64,000 nt of DNA from Ruegeria_B marisflavi (GTDB taxonomy: Bacteria; Pseudomonadota; Alphaproteobacteria; Rhodobacterales; Rhodobacteraceae): positions 62,001 to 126,000 of the forward strand of contig NZ_JAOVQN010000002.1 in NCBI RefSeq assembly GCF_025673445.1, read 5' to 3'. Within the stretch, counting starts at the first letter, position 1. Each line of letters opens with the position of its first letter. The notes below the pieces were generated by a model that made no database searches, was not told the DNA's origin, and saw nothing but the letters and a program-made list of their open reading frames with translations. Of this stretch, positions 8,246-16,470 are shown piece after piece. Made by a program: the position numbers and the translations under genes.

Positions 8246-8626
8246 TTATGCGTAGCTGATCACCTCGAACTCGATGCCATTGTCATCGTCGAAGTAAAAC
8301 CGCCGCCCGGGTTCGTAATCGGCGTGGTTATGTGGGGTGAAGCCCGCGGCGCGCACCCGTTCCTCGGTCGCGTCGATATCATCGACCAGAACGCCCACAT
8401 GGTTCAGCCCGCCGATCACATCATAACTAGTCTCGGCTGAGGCGACCGGCGCGGGTGGGGCGTAAAGCGCCAGATAGGTGTCGGCATCGCCCACATGCAC
8501 GGTATAGCCGCCGGCGATTGCCGCGCCCTCCCAGCGGGTTTCCCAGCCGAACACCGTGTTCAGCCAGGCGGCGGTTGCCTTGGGATCGGCGACGGTGAAG
8601 TTTGCGTGTTCCAGTGTGGCCTTCAT
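8246..8626 (-). CDS. VOC family (glyoxalase/bleomycin-resistance fold) protein, predicted SoxR target
   Basis: The 126-residue protein has the paired beta-alpha-beta-beta-beta modules of the VOC superfamily: LEHANFTVADPKATAAWL at the start, HVGDADTYLALY in the middle, GGLNHVGVLVDDIDATEERV, and the closing YFDDDNGIEFEVISY. Candidate metal ligands are the His of LEHANF, the His of LNHVGV and the Glu near the end. The substrate is unknown. It is divergent from soxR, and a SoxR box sits inside its 19-bp promoter spacer (8660-8690). It is therefore probably induced by redox-cycling compounds, perhaps to modify or sequester them. Confidence 0.85.
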   Translation of the reverse strand: MKATLEHANFTVADPKATAAWLNTVFGWETRWEGAAIAGGYTVHVGDADTYLALYAPPAPVASAETSYDVIGGLNHVGVLVDDIDATEERVRAAGFTPHNHADYEPGRRFYFDDDNGIEFEVISYA

Positions 8627-8659
8627 GAAAATCTTCCTTTTGCTCTGTTGCCACGGGTG

Positions 8660-8690
8660 AAGATAATTTCTAAACCTAACTTTAGGTCAA
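8660..8690 (-). promoter_or_regulatory. SoxR-dependent promoter with SoxR box (8669-8686)
   Basis: Read on the minus strand, a -35 element TTGACC (8685-8690) and a -10 element TATCTT (8660-8665) are separated by exactly 19 bp, the over-long spacing typical of MerR-family targets. The spacer region holds CCTAAAGTTAGGTTTAGA, which keeps the layout of the enterobacterial SoxR box (CCTNAA-6 bp centre-TTNAGG). The element points to the VOC gene, not to soxR. Confidence 0.82.
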
Positions 8691-8709
8691 GGTTTTTGCA
8701 GGAAAAAAT

Positions 8710-9165
8710 ATGCCCGCTTCCGAAGGTCTATCTATCGGCGCATTGGCGCGGCGCACCGGATTGGCGGTGTCGGCGATCCGCTATTACGAAACCCAGGGTC
8801 TGATCGCGCCTTGGCGCAATGCGGGCGGGCAGCGGCGCTATCAGCGGGCCGATCTGCGGCGGCTGAGTTTTGTGATGATCGCACAGCAGCTGGGGCTGAC
8901 CCTGCCAGAGATTCGCGATGTCTTGGCCGGGCTGCCCGGCAACCGGACCCCCACGCGCGCCGACTGGACCCGCATCAGCACTGCGATGCGCGACCGTCTG
9001 AACCAGCGAATCGCAACGCTGGAGCGGCTGCGCGACAATCTGGACGGCTGTATCGGTTGCGGCTGTCTCAGCCTGCCCAATTGCGCGCTCTATAACCCCG
9101 AGGATCGGGCCGCGAGCAAGGGGCCGGGCCCCCGTCTCGTGCTGGACGAGACCGGGGGCCTCTGA
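8710..9165 (+). CDS. soxR: redox-sensitive transcriptional activator SoxR
   Basis: SoxR is a MerR-family dimer whose oxidised [2Fe-2S] cluster switches on target promoters. The 151-residue protein has the MerR winged helix (LSIGALARRTGLAVSAIRYYE, then APWRNAGGQRRYQ), a dimerisation helix, and the four-Cys cluster site CIGCGCLSLPNC around residues 117-128. All four cysteines are present. The start follows an AGGA at 8699-8702. It is divergent from the VOC gene, whose promoter holds the operator. Enzymes of the classic soxS response are absent from the window. Confidence 0.95.
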   Translation: MPASEGLSIGALARRTGLAVSAIRYYETQGLIAPWRNAGGQRRYQRADLRRLSFVMIAQQLGLTLPEIRDVLAGLPGNRTPTRADWTRISTAMRDRLNQRIATLERLRDNLDGCIGCGCLSLPNCALYNPEDRAASKGPGPRLVLDETGGL

Positions 9166-9172
9166 CCCCGGA

Positions 9173-9481
9173 TCAGCCAACCACTTCGCCGATCAGCATC
9201 TGCGGCGCCTTGTTGTAGAAATTCGGGATATCCGCCACGACGGGTCCGGCGGCGGCCATCGCCGCGTTCATCGCGGCCTGGTCGGCAAAGACGATGGTGG
9301 CAATCGCATGAAACGGCGGCGGCGTGTCGGGGCCGCCTGCCAAACCCTTGGTCACAACCGTGTTCTGGATGTGGGCGCCCATGTGTTTGGCGACCAAACC
9401 CATATGGGTGGTAAGGTAGTAGTCGTAATCGAAGCTGGTGTCGTCGCGGGCGGGATAGGCGACTTGCAAGGATACGGGCAT
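9173..9481 (-). CDS. EthD family protein
   Basis: The 102-residue protein has the small ferredoxin-like fold pattern of the EthD family: VSLQVAYPARDDTSFDYDYYLTTH, the H-M-G motif of HMGLVAKHMG, and FHAIATIVFADQAAMNAAM. EthD was named for an ethyl tert-butyl ether degradation operon, but most members, like this one, have no known substrate. It ends 7 nt after soxR on the opposite strand. There is no other clue to its role. Confidence 0.8.
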   Translation of the reverse strand: MPVSLQVAYPARDDTSFDYDYYLTTHMGLVAKHMGAHIQNTVVTKGLAGGPDTPPPFHAIATIVFADQAAMNAAMAAAGPVVADIPNFYNKAPQMLIGEVVG

Positions 9482-9583
9482 TCACTCTCTCCAGATAAAG
9501 GGGTGTGGACAGAGTAGGGCGATTCCCGAGGATGCGGCAAATTATCCTGAAACGCCCGCAAGAACCCTGATCGGGCGCGGGAA

Positions 9584-9599
9584 TTGCTGCATGTGCGAA
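9584..9599. promoter_or_regulatory. TGCTGCA-type motif upstream of ETF-QO
   Basis: The sequence TTGCTGCATGTGCGAA is an imperfect inverted repeat about 115 nt before the ETF-QO start. It matches the stronger palindrome upstream of phbA (25473-25488) in its first half and spacing. It could be a binding site for a PhaR-like regulator; this is an inference from similarity between promoters in this window. Confidence 0.4.
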
Positions 9600-9712
9600 T
9601 AAAACCTCGCGTTTCAATTGACGCTTGACCTGCATAGCCTGTAATCAAGCGCGAAACTTTATTGCGTCCGGCCCGCGACCGGAGAGCCAAACCAAAGCCA
9701 AGGAGCGTCACG

Positions 9713-11359
9713 ATGGCCGAGATTGAACGCGAAGCGATGGAATATGACGTGGTGATCGTCGGGGCGGGTCCGGCGGGCCTGTCGGCGGCTATCCGTCTCA
9801 AGCAACTTGATGCCGACCTGAACGTCGTTGTGCTGGAAAAGGGCTCGGAAGTGGGCGCGCATATCCTGTCGGGCGCGGTGCTGGATCCCTGTGGTCTGGA
9901 TGCGCTGATCCCCGACTGGAAGGAGAAGGGCGCCCCCCTGAACGTGCCGGTGAAAGAGGACAACTTCTATGTCCTGGGCGAGGCCGGGCAGATCCGTGTA
10001 CCGAACTGGCCGATGCCGCCTCTGATGAACAACCACGGCAATTACATCGTGTCGATGGCCAATGTCTGTCGCTGGATGGCCGAACAGGCCGAGGAACTGG
10101 GTGTCGAGATCTTCCCGGGCATGTCCTGTTCCGAACTGGTCTATGGCGACAATGGCGAGGTCAAGGGCGTGGTTGCCGGTGTCTTCGGCCTGGAGGCCGA
10201 CGGCTCTTACGGCCCCAACACCGAGCCGGGGATGGAGCTGCACGGCAAATATGTCTTCCTGTCCGAAGGGGTGCGCGGTTCGCTGGCCAAGGAAGTGATC
10301 GCCAAATACGACCTGCAAAAGGGCAAGGAGCCGCAGAAATTCGGCATTGGCATGAAAGAGATCTGGGAGATCGACCCGGCCAAGCACCGCGAAGGCACCG
10401 TGACCCATACCATGGGCTGGCCTCTGGGCGGCAATGCGGGCGGTGGCTCGTTCATCTATCACCTGGATAACAATCAGGTCTATGTGGGCTTTGTGGTGCA
10501 CCTGAACTACAAGAACCCGCACCTGTTCCCCTATATGGAATTCCAGCAGTTCAAGCATCATCCGATGGTGGCCGAGCTGCTGAAGGGCGGCAAGCGCGTC
10601 GCCTATGGCGCCCGCGCCATCACCGAGGGCGGATACCAGTCGATGCCCAAGATGGTGGCACCCGGCGTGGCGCTGCTCGGCTGTTCGGTCGGCATGGTCA
10701 ACGTTCCGCGCATCAAGGGCAACCATAACGCGATGCTGTCGGGCAAGGCTGCGGCAGAGGCCGCGTATGACGCGATCCAGGCGGGCCGCCAGTCGGACGA
10801 GCTGAGCGATTACGAGACCGAGGTGCGCACCGGCGCCATCGGCAAGGACCTGAAAAAGGTGCGCAACGTCAAGCCGATGTGGTCCAAATGGGGGCTGGTG
10901 CCCTCGCTGGCGCTGGGCGGGCTCGACATGTGGACCAACACGCTGGGCTTCTCGTTGTTCGGCACCCTGGGCCATGGCAAGACCGATGCGGCTGCGACCG
11001 AAGAGGCCAGCAAGCACAAACCGATCGACTATCCCAAGCCCGATGGCACGATCAGCTTTGACCGGCTGACCAACGTGTCCTTTGCCGCCACCAACCACGA
11101 GGAAAGCCAGCCCTGCCATCTGCGGCTGTCCGACCCGGATGTGCCGGTCAAGGTGAACCTGCCCAAATACGCCGAACCGGCGCAGCGCTATTGCCCGGCG
11201 GGTGTCTATGAGGTGGTCGAAGACGATGGCGGCCCGCGATTCGTGGTCAACTTCCAGAACTGCGTGCATTGCAAGACCTGCGATATCAAGGACCCGAGCC
11301 AGAACATCACCTGGGTTACCCCGCAGGGCGGCGACGGGCCGAACTATCCCAATATGTGA
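9713..11359 (+). CDS. electron transfer flavoprotein-ubiquinone oxidoreductase
   Basis: ETF-QO takes electrons from ETF, reduced by acyl-CoA and other dehydrogenases, and passes them to ubiquinone at the inner membrane. The 548-residue protein has an N-terminal FAD-binding motif (VVIVGAGPAGLSAAIRL), the ubiquinone-domain sequences in the middle (HTMGWPLGGNAGGGSFIYH), and a C-terminal 4Fe-4S domain (CPAGVYEV, then NCVHCKTCDIKDPSQNI). I start at ATG 9713, seven bases after aaggag, in place of an in-frame ATG at 9662. A strong terminator follows the stop. Upstream there is a TGCTGCA-type motif, which would link it to PHB and acetyl-CoA metabolism. Confidence 0.95.
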   Translation: MAEIEREAMEYDVVIVGAGPAGLSAAIRLKQLDADLNVVVLEKGSEVGAHILSGAVLDPCGLDALIPDWKEKGAPLNVPVKEDNFYVLGEAGQIRVPNWPMPPLMNNHGNYIVSMANVCRWMAEQAEELGVEIFPGMSCSELVYGDNGEVKGVVAGVFGLEADGSYGPNTEPGMELHGKYVFLSEGVRGSLAKEVIAKYDLQKGKEPQKFGIGMKEIWEIDPAKHREGTVTHTMGWPLGGNAGGGSFIYHLDNNQVYVGFVVHLNYKNPHLFPYMEFQQFKHHPMVAELLKGGKRVAYGARAITEGGYQSMPKMVAPGVALLGCSVGMVNVPRIKGNHNAMLSGKAAAEAAYDAIQAGRQSDELSDYETEVRTGAIGKDLKKVRNVKPMWSKWGLVPSLALGGLDMWTNTLGFSLFGTLGHGKTDAAATEEASKHKPIDYPKPDGTISFDRLTNVSFAATNHEESQPCHLRLSDPDVPVKVNLPKYAEPAQRYCPAGVYEVVEDDGGPRFVVNFQNCVHCKTCDIKDPSQNITWVTPQGGDGPNYPNM

Positions 11360-11382
11360 TGGGGCCTCTTCACAGTGGACAG

Positions 11383-11410
11383 CGCCGGGCCCTGCCCGGC
11401 GTTTTCTTTT
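11383..11410 (+). terminator. rho-independent terminator after ETF-QO
   Basis: A perfect stem CGCCGGGC/GCCCGGCG with a three-base loop is followed by TTTTCTTTT. It lies 24 nt after the ETF-QO stop and separates it from the TPR gene. Confidence 0.9.
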
Positions 11411-11530
11411 GCGCACGAGCAGGCAAAGACATGCCGTTGAGCGATTGTGACCAGCCTCCCCGTGCTTCGGCCATTGCACCGGACCCTGCTACGCCCTAGC
11501 TTTGGACAAGGCAGCAGGAAAGGTGGACCC

Positions 11531-13243
11531 TTGGCGATTTCTCTGGTCAGAAAGACGGTGCTGGCGGCACTGCTATCGGCAGTTTCTCTCCCTGCGGTCG
11601 CGGATGTGGCCGCCGGGTCCTATTTGGCCGCCCGGCAGGCCGCCTATACCAACGATTTCGAAGCGGCGGCGGAACACTATGTCCGCGCGCTTGCGACCGA
11701 TCCTAAGAATCCCGCGCTGTTGGAAAATGTGGTGCTGTCGCAACTGGCCCTTGGTCGGATGGATCAGGCAGTGACCATCGCCGAGCAGATGGAGGCGATG
11801 GGCCTCAAGAGCCAGGTCGCCAGCATCGCTGTGATCGCGAACCTGCTGGCCGAGGGAAAGTTTCAGGAGGTCCTGGACCGTGACTCCGAAAGCCGCGCGG
11901 TGGGCAAGCTGGTCGACGGGCTGATTGCCGGCTGGGCCCATATGGGCACCGGGTCGGTGGCCAAGGCGCTGGCACAGTTCGATGTGGTGGCGGACGAGGC
12001 GGGCCTGCGCGGGTTTGCCTATTACCACAAGGCGATGGCCCTAGCCTCGGTCGGCGATTTCGAAGGCGCCGAGGCCCTGTTTTCCGCCGATGATGGCGCC
12101 TTGACAACGATCTCGCGCAGGGCCGCCATCGCCCGGGCGGAAATTCTGTCGCAGCTCGACCGTAACGAACAGGCGCTGGAGATGCTACGCGATGTGTTCG
12201 CCAGCGGTTTCGATCCGGCGCTGAGTGACATCGCAGACCGTTTGGCAGCCGGGGAAACCCTGCCGTTCTCGCTGGTGCGTTCGGTCGAAGACGGGCTGGC
12301 CGAGGTGTTCTTTACCATCGGGGCCGCCCTGAACGGCGAGGCGTCCGACGATTATACGCTGGTCTACATCCGCATCGCCGTTTTCCTGCGCCCCGATCAC
12401 ATCGACGCCCTGTTGATGACGGCCGGGTTGCTTGAGGAAATGGGCCAGTTCGACCTGGCAGAGGCCACGTACAAGAAAATCCCGTCCGACAGTCCCGATT
12501 ACCATGCCGCCGAACTGGGCCGGGCCGAGGCGCTGCGCCGCGCGGCCAAGCCCGACGCCGCGATCGAGGTGCTGGAAAAGCTCGCCAAGGAATACCCGAA
12601 CCAGCCCCAGGCCTATATCTCTCTGGGCGACCTGCAACGCCAGCAAGAGAGCTATGACAAGGCCGTGACCGCCTATGACAGGGCGCTTGAACTGACCGAA
12701 GGCGAGGCGCCCAACCTCTGGTTCCTGCACTATGCCCGTGGCATCTCTCACGAGCGCCTGGGCAACTGGGACAAGGCCGAAGCCGATTTCCGCGCTGCAC
12801 TGGCGCTGAACCCGGATCAGCCGCAGGTGCTGAACTACCTTGGTTATTCGCTGGTCGAGAAAGAGCAGAAACTGGACGAGGCGTTGGACCTGATCCAGCG
12901 CGCGGTCGCTGCGCGTCCCGACAGTGGTTATATTGTCGATAGCCTTGGTTGGGTGCTGTTCCGCCTCGGTCGCTATGACGAAGCGGTGGGCCATATGGAA
13001 CGTGCGGTCGAGTTGATGCCGGTGGATCCGGTGGTCAACGACCACCTGGGTGACGTGCTTTGGGCCGTGGGGCGGGTGCGCGAGGCCGAGTTCCAATGGC
13101 GGCGCGCGCTGTCTTTCATCAAGCCCGAGGATACCGATGGCGAGGCCGATCCCGACCGGATCCGCCGCAAGCTGGAAACCGGTCTGGACGCCGTTCTGGC
13201 CGAGGAAGGATCGCCGCCCCTGAAGGTGGCCAATGGCGATTGA
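11531..13243 (+). CDS. exported tetratricopeptide-repeat protein
   Basis: The 570-residue product (from TTG 11531) starts with a signal peptide: LAISLVRK, then VLAALLSAVSLPAVADV, with cleavage likely after AVA-D. The rest is an array of TPR repeats, clearest in the C-terminal half: PQAYISLGDLQRQQESYDKAV, then LHYARGISHERLGNWDKAEADF, LNYLGYSLVEKEQ and IVDSLGWVLFRLGRYDEAV. Such proteins act as scaffolds in the periplasm or outer membrane. I prefer the TTG start because aggaaagg precedes it and the signal peptide begins there; an ATG-like start at 11447 would add an unlikely leader. Its 3' end overlaps ispE by 11 nt. Confidence 0.8.
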   Translation: MAISLVRKTVLAALLSAVSLPAVADVAAGSYLAARQAAYTNDFEAAAEHYVRALATDPKNPALLENVVLSQLALGRMDQAVTIAEQMEAMGLKSQVASIAVIANLLAEGKFQEVLDRDSESRAVGKLVDGLIAGWAHMGTGSVAKALAQFDVVADEAGLRGFAYYHKAMALASVGDFEGAEALFSADDGALTTISRRAAIARAEILSQLDRNEQALEMLRDVFASGFDPALSDIADRLAAGETLPFSLVRSVEDGLAEVFFTIGAALNGEASDDYTLVYIRIAVFLRPDHIDALLMTAGLLEEMGQFDLAEATYKKIPSDSPDYHAAELGRAEALRRAAKPDAAIEVLEKLAKEYPNQPQAYISLGDLQRQQESYDKAVTAYDRALELTEGEAPNLWFLHYARGISHERLGNWDKAEADFRAALALNPDQPQVLNYLGYSLVEKEQKLDEALDLIQRAVAARPDSGYIVDSLGWVLFRLGRYDEAVGHMERAVELMPVDPVVNDHLGDVLWAVGRVREAEFQWRRALSFIKPEDTDGEADPDRIRRKLETGLDAVLAEEGSPPLKVANGD

Positions 13244-14072
13244 GGCCTTTGCGCCGGCCAAGATCAATCTGACCCTGCATGTGACCGGCCAGCGCGACGA
13301 TGGCTATCACCTGCTCGATTCGCTGGTGGTCTTTGCTGGTATCGGCGACACGATCCGGGTGGTACCCTCGGATGCGCTGACACTGGAGATCGACGGGCCA
13401 GAGGCTGGCGGGCTGTCCGCCGAGCCAGACAACCTGGTGCTGCGCGCGGCGCGGCTGCTGGCGCCCGGGCGCGGCGCCGCGATCACCCTGACGAAACGGT
13501 TGCCGGTGGCCTCGGGCATCGGTGGCGGGTCGGCGGATGCCGCCGCCACTTTGGGGGCCATGTCGAAATTGTGGGATCTGCCAATGCCCGGAGCGAAGCA
13601 GGTGTTGACGCTTGGCGCCGACGTTCCGGTCTGCTTGTCCACCTCGCCCGCCCGCATGCGCGGGATCGGCGAGCGCCTGGACCCGGTGCCGCCGCTCCCG
13701 GAAATGGATATCGTGCTGGTCAACCCGCGCGTCGCGGTTTCGACGCCCGCCGTCTTCAGGGCACTGGAAATCAAGGAAAACCCGCCGATGGAACCGGATC
13801 TGCCGTGCTGGCGCGACCTGCCCGCGTTCATTTCCTGGCTCGGCGGTCAGCGCAACGATCTGGCCGCGCCCGCCACCGCGCAGCAGCCGGTGATCGGCGA
13901 TGTGCTGGACGCCCTGCGCGACGCAGGGGCGCTGTTCGCTAGCATGTCCGGCTCGGGGGCCACCTGTTTCGGTCTCTTCCCGCCCGATGGGCATTCCGCC
14001 AAGTCGGTTGCCAAGGCCGTGCTGTTTCTTGAGCATCCAGAGTGGTGGTGTACTCACGGGCGTGTTCTTTAG
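13233..14072 (+). CDS. ispE: 4-diphosphocytidyl-2-C-methyl-D-erythritol kinase
   Basis: IspE phosphorylates CDP-methylerythritol in the MEP route to isoprenoids. The 279-residue protein has the GHMP-kinase layout: AKINLTLHVTG at residues 8-18, the ATP loop PVASGIGGGSADAAATL, and the C-terminal SMSGSGATCFGLF. Length is normal. The gene starts inside the end of the TPR gene. The next gene, on the opposite strand, makes the polyprenyl diphosphate that uses IspE-derived precursors. Confidence 0.95.
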   Translation: MAIEAFAPAKINLTLHVTGQRDDGYHLLDSLVVFAGIGDTIRVVPSDALTLEIDGPEAGGLSAEPDNLVLRAARLLAPGRGAAITLTKRLPVASGIGGGSADAAATLGAMSKLWDLPMPGAKQVLTLGADVPVCLSTSPARMRGIGERLDPVPPLPEMDIVLVNPRVAVSTPAVFRALEIKENPPMEPDLPCWRDLPAFISWLGGQRNDLAAPATAQQPVIGDVLDALRDAGALFASMSGSGATCFGLFPPDGHSAKSVAKAVLFLEHPEWWCTHGRVL

Positions 14073-14083
14073 CCCGCCCAGCC

Positions 14084-14145
14084 CTTCATTTCGCCCAAAA
14101 TACTCCGGGGGTGAGGCCCGCGAGGGCCGAGGGGGCAGCGCCCCC
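14084..14145 (-). repeat. modular 3'-end repeat element, copy A
   Basis: Read on the minus strand, it starts just after the polyprenyl synthase stop. It holds the constant hairpin GGGGGCGCTGCCCCC (14131-14145), a second hairpin GGCCC-loop-GGGCC (14115-14128), and the tail CCCCCGGAGTATTTT (ending near 14096). Copies B (31609-31708) and C (39060-39127) have the same order with a different second stem. The element may act as a 3'-UTR structure or terminator. Confidence 0.75.
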
Positions 14146-14151
14146 TTTGCC

Positions 14152-15150
14152 TCAGTTCAGCCGTGAGACCACGTAATCGGCCAGGTCGCTCAGCATGGTG
14201 CGAATCTCGTGGCTGGGCAGCACTTCCAGCGCCGCGCGCGCCTTGGCCGCCCAAGCCTGAGCATCCGCTCGCGTGGCCGCCAGGGTGCCGTATTTCTCCA
14301 TCAGCGCCAACGCCTGTTCCAGGTCGCCTTCGGCCTGCTTGCCTTTTTCGATGGTGCGCACCCAGAACGCGCGCTCTTCGTCGGTGGCCTGCGCCACCGC
14401 CTTGATCACCGGCAGCGTCAACTTGCGCTCGCGGAAATCGTCGCCCACGTTCTTGCCCGTGGCCTTGGCGTCGCCTTGATAGTCGAGCAGATCGTCGGCG
14501 ATCTGGAACGCGATCCCGAGCGCGTCGCCATAGTCGAACAGCGCCTTGACCTGCGCTTCGGGCGCGCCCGCGATCACGCCGCCAACCTCGGTTGCCGCCG
14601 AAAACAGTGCCGCTGTCTTGCCGCGCACAACCTTCAGATAAACGCTTTCATCCGTTTTCAGGTCGGTCGCCGCAGTCATTTGCAGCACCTCGCCCTCGGC
14701 GATGGTCGCGGCGGCATTGGCCAGAATATCGAGCACCCGCAGCGAGTTCGTCTCGACCATCAACTGAAAACTGCGGGCAAACAGGTAGTCACCCACCAGT
14801 ACCGAGGATTTGTTGTCCCAGAGCAGGTTGGCGGTGGGGCGTCCGCGCCGCTGGGCGCTTTCGTCGACCACATCGTCATGCAGCAGGGTGGCGGTGTGGA
14901 TGAACTCGACGGTCGCGGCCAGCTTGATGTGATCGCTTCCCTGATAGCCGCAGAGCCGCGCCGCCGCCAGCGTCAGCATCGGGCGCAGGCGCTTGCCGCC
15001 CGCCTCGACCAGATGGGCGGTCACCTCGGGGATGCGCGGTGCGTGTTCCGAGGCCATCCGGGTGCGGATCAGCGCGTTCACATCCTGCATTTCCGAGGAC
15101 AGAATAGCGGCCAGCCGGTCATGCGGTTTCGTGTTCACCTTGGCGTCCAT
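14152..15150 (-). CDS. polyprenyl diphosphate synthase (probably decaprenyl, ubiquinone side chain)
   Basis: This 332-residue trans-prenyltransferase elongates FPP with IPP to make the ubiquinone tail. Both Asp-rich motifs are present: LLHDDVVDES near residue 90 and QIADDLLDYQGD near residue 217. GGKRLRPML at the N-terminal side binds IPP. Chain length cannot be read by eye; Rhodobacteraceae usually make ubiquinone-10, so decaprenyl is likely. It is divergent from a DUF2007 gene 58 nt away, and is followed by repeat copy A. Confidence 0.9.
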   Translation of the reverse strand: MDAKVNTKPHDRLAAILSSEMQDVNALIRTRMASEHAPRIPEVTAHLVEAGGKRLRPMLTLAAARLCGYQGSDHIKLAATVEFIHTATLLHDDVVDESAQRRGRPTANLLWDNKSSVLVGDYLFARSFQLMVETNSLRVLDILANAAATIAEGEVLQMTAATDLKTDESVYLKVVRGKTAALFSAATEVGGVIAGAPEAQVKALFDYGDALGIAFQIADDLLDYQGDAKATGKNVGDDFRERKLTLPVIKAVAQATDEERAFWVRTIEKGKQAEGDLEQALALMEKYGTLAATRADAQAWAAKARAALEVLPSHEIRTMLSDLADYVVSRLN

Positions 15151-15208
15151 CTTCGTTCTTCTTTACAAGGCTCGACAATGGCGCAGCCTTGCCCTTACAT
15201 CCATCCCC

Positions 15209-15424
15209 ATGAAAGAGCTAATACGCAGCACCGACCCGACAGTCATGGCCTTTGCCTCCGCCCTTCTACAGGGCGAGGATATAGACTGCTTTCAGATGGA
15301 CGTAAATATGAGCATTCTTGAAGGCGGGATAGGGATTTTTCCCCGTCGGATGATGGTCAGGGAGGAAGATTACGACCGAGCGGCAAGGGTGATGCAGGAC
15401 AACGGTATTCCGCTGGGGAAATGA
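15209..15424 (+). CDS. DUF2007 family small protein
   Basis: The 71-residue protein begins MKELIRSTDPTVMAFASALL and contains the DUF2007 core (LLQGEDIDCFQMDVNMS, then RRMMVREEDYDRAARVMQ). The family is described as putative signal transducing, without a known reaction. I use ATG 15209 and reject a longer open frame from 14993, which lies antisense in the prenyltransferase gene. Its stop overlaps the next start as ATGA, so it is coupled to the methyltransferase. Confidence 0.8.
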   Translation: MKELIRSTDPTVMAFASALLQGEDIDCFQMDVNMSILEGGIGIFPRRMMVREEDYDRAARVMQDNGIPLGK

Positions 15425-16194
15425 CGGATTTCCAGGACGATCAACTGAGTTGCGACGACTTTCTGGGGGGGCGATTGCGACTGTTCCAGCCGGTTGCCGG
15501 ATATCGGGCTGGGGTCGATCCGGTGTTTCTGGCCGCCTCGGTCCCGGCGCGGCCAGGGCAAACTGTGCTGGAACTGGGCTGCGGCGCAGGCGCAGCGATC
15601 CTGTGCCTGGGGCGGCGGGTAAGCGGGCTGGACCTGACCGGAATAGAGTTGCAACCGCCTTATGCGGCGTTGGCGCGGCGCAATTCGGACCTGAACACCA
15701 TCCCGCTGGACATTGTCGAGGGCGATATCTCGGCGATTCCTGCTGCTCTGCGGCAGCGCCAGTTCGACCACGTGATCGCCAACCCGCCCTATTACCGCCC
15801 GGGGGCACATAGTTCGGCCAGTGACGCGGGGCGGGCGATGGCGCTGGGCGAGGGAACGCCGCTTGCTGCCTGGGTGGACGCCGCTGCGCGGCGTCTGATC
15901 CATCGCGGCTATCTGCACATGATCGTCAAGGCCGACCGCCTGCCCGACCTGCTGACCGCCTGCGACAGTCGGTTGGGGTCGATCGAGGTGCTGCCGCTGG
16001 TGCCGCGCGCCGGGCGCGCGGCGGAATTGGTGATCCTGCGCGCCCGCAAGGGCGGAAAGGCGGCGTTCCGCCTGCACCATGGACTGATTCTGCACGAGGG
16101 TGCGCAGCACCCCGGCGACCGGGATCACTATGTGCCGGAGATCTCCTGCGTTCAACGCGAAGCGGCGGCGCTTCCATGGCCTGAGGCTAGGTGA
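15421..16194 (+). CDS. tRNA1(Val) adenine-N6 methyltransferase-like protein (TrmN6 family)
   Basis: The 257-residue protein is a SAM-dependent methyltransferase. The SAM site is LELGCGAGAAILCLG (about residues 42-56), and the catalytic motif is NPPYYRPG (about 121), which marks adenine-N6 or glutamine methylation. The N-terminal DDFLGGRLRLFQPVAGYRAGVDPVFLAA is typical of the TrmN6 (YfiC) group, which modifies A37 of tRNA1(Val). It is translationally coupled to the DUF2007 gene. Substrate assignment rests on family resemblance. Confidence 0.8.
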   Translation: MTDFQDDQLSCDDFLGGRLRLFQPVAGYRAGVDPVFLAASVPARPGQTVLELGCGAGAAILCLGRRVSGLDLTGIELQPPYAALARRNSDLNTIPLDIVEGDISAIPAALRQRQFDHVIANPPYYRPGAHSSASDAGRAMALGEGTPLAAWVDAAARRLIHRGYLHMIVKADRLPDLLTACDSRLGSIEVLPLVPRAGRAAELVILRARKGGKAAFRLHHGLILHEGAQHPGDRDHYVPEISCVQREAAALPWPEAR

Positions 16195-16305
16195 GCCGGC
16201 TCCGGCCGATATTTCAGTTTTGTGACAGATTTCCGTCGAGGCCGCGTGACAGGGTGATCGGGATGTGCTCAACTTGATCTATCCACAACTGAGAGGAGGA
16301 TCGCC

Positions 16306-16470
16306 ATGAGTGTGAGCGCGCATTTGACGGAACTGAAGAAGAAGCATGCAACCCTCAGTATCGAAGTTGAAGAAGCCCAGCGTTCGCCCGGTATCGACGA
16401 CCTTCAGATCACCCAACTGAAGAAACAGAAGCTCAAGATCAAGGAAGAGATCGAGCGTCTTTCGACCTAA
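16306..16470 (+). CDS. YdcH family (DUF465) small coiled-coil protein
   Basis: This 54-residue protein begins MSVSAHLTELKKKHATL and is almost wholly charged helix, ending with LKKQKLKIKEEIERLS. That is the pattern of the DUF465/YdcH family, common in alphaproteobacteria and of unknown role. A strong gaggagga site precedes the ATG. Its TAA overlaps the stop codon of the convergent DMT gene by 2 nt (16468-16469). Confidence 0.85.
   Translation: MSVSAHLTELKKKHATLSIEVEEAQRSPGIDDLQITQLKKQKLKIKEEIERLST

Noticed and set aside
9659..11479. 606-residue open frame antisense to ETF-QO
   Set aside because: It mirrors the third-codon GC bias of a clearly identified gene, lacks a ribosome site and recognisable domains, and crosses the ETF-QO terminator.
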